A stretch of 64,000 nt of DNA from Porphyra umbilicalis (lineage: Eukaryota; Rhodophyta; Bangiophyceae; Bangiales; Bangiaceae): NCBI GenBank assembly GCA_002049455.2, contig KV919017.1, positions 1 through 64,000 on the forward strand. The letters are read 5' to 3'. The notes below the pieces were generated by a model. The model ran no database searches. It saw only the letters and a program-made list of their open reading frames with translations, and was not told the DNA's origin. The position numbers and the translations under genes are program-made. Numbering within the stretch: the stretch's first letter is position 1; the number at the start of each line of letters is the position of its first letter. This document shows positions 63,840-64,000 of the stretch, one piece after another.

Positions 63840-64000
63840 AATCGACTGGTGTGATGGACATTAGAGTCCGTCGGCTCCTGCTGGCTGCAGCCGAAAGCGA
63901 CGCCACAGTAGAGTCGGGCCACATCCTCCCCCTTCGGCGGCGACGCCCCACGCCCCCCAGCCTTGTTCGAATGACCAGCTGGCCCCCTACGCTGCCCTGT
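63840..64000 (-). repeat. dispersed repeat R, copy 2
   Basis: Reverse complement of 41053-41220; its start (CAGGGCAGCGTAGG) is one base from the window end. Runs directly into the 313-bp palindrome. Confidence 0.75.

Overview
The window reads as nuclear DNA of a GC-rich eukaryotic microbe, most plausibly a red alga of the Porphyra/Pyropia type or a similarly GC-rich protist. Evidence: LTR retrotransposons of both the Ty3/gypsy and Ty1/copia classes, a copia primer site complementary to initiator tRNA-Met, hAT-like and TA-target non-autonomous DNA elements, and KDZ-type transposases joined to or encoded beside Ulp1 (C48) proteases. The organism call is inference. I saw no certain cellular gene, rRNA, tRNA or CRISPR array; nearly everything recognisable is transposon-derived.

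Layout. 1-2443: GC-rich, no supported gene, one 168-bp tandem duplication. 2446-2894: 449-bp TA-target MITE. 2970-20002: a chromodomain Ty3/gypsy element (gypsy-1; 651-bp LTRs) broken by two 242-bp hAT-like MITEs (8473-8714, 15559-15800) and by a complete, young copia element (9671-14620; 418-bp LTRs with one mismatch). Gypsy-1 also carries a long antisense gene between pol and its 3' LTR. 20419-20861: start of a C2H2-like ORF cut off by the next element. 20862-30513: a second, older chromodomain gypsy (gypsy-2) with a TA MITE in its 5' LTR, a 166-bp frame-breaking duplication between protease and RT, and a 755-bp hAT-like insertion in integrase. 30514-32555 (minus): N-terminal half of a probable PIF1-like helicase gene ending at the gypsy-2 LTR. 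34891-37921 (minus): a decayed KDZ transposase-Ulp1 gene split by a 399-bp TA MITE. 37922-about 38650: degenerate copia 3' end. 39688-39824: near-perfect palindrome. 41880-42935: 30-bp minisatellite containing a third 242-bp MITE, directly upstream of a second KDZ/Ulp1 element (42943-49647). 53-63 kb: minisatellites and two unidentified minus-strand ORF regions, one about 4.2 kb long with a single in-frame stop and a possible plant-transposon-like C-terminal domain. 63527-63839: a 313-bp palindrome beside a dispersed repeat.

How the parts work together. Both gypsy elements end gag with the same G_GGA_AAC slippery heptamer, followed 6-8 nt later by a GC-rich hairpin, so both probably make Gag-Pol by -1 frameshifting. 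The copia element instead has gag and pol in one frame separated by a single UAG. Deleting each MITE plus one target-site copy restores the interrupted host-element frame in every coding case I checked (three hAT-like insertions and the TA MITE in the KDZ gene), which gives a clear nesting order: gypsy-2 oldest, gypsy-1 next, copia youngest.
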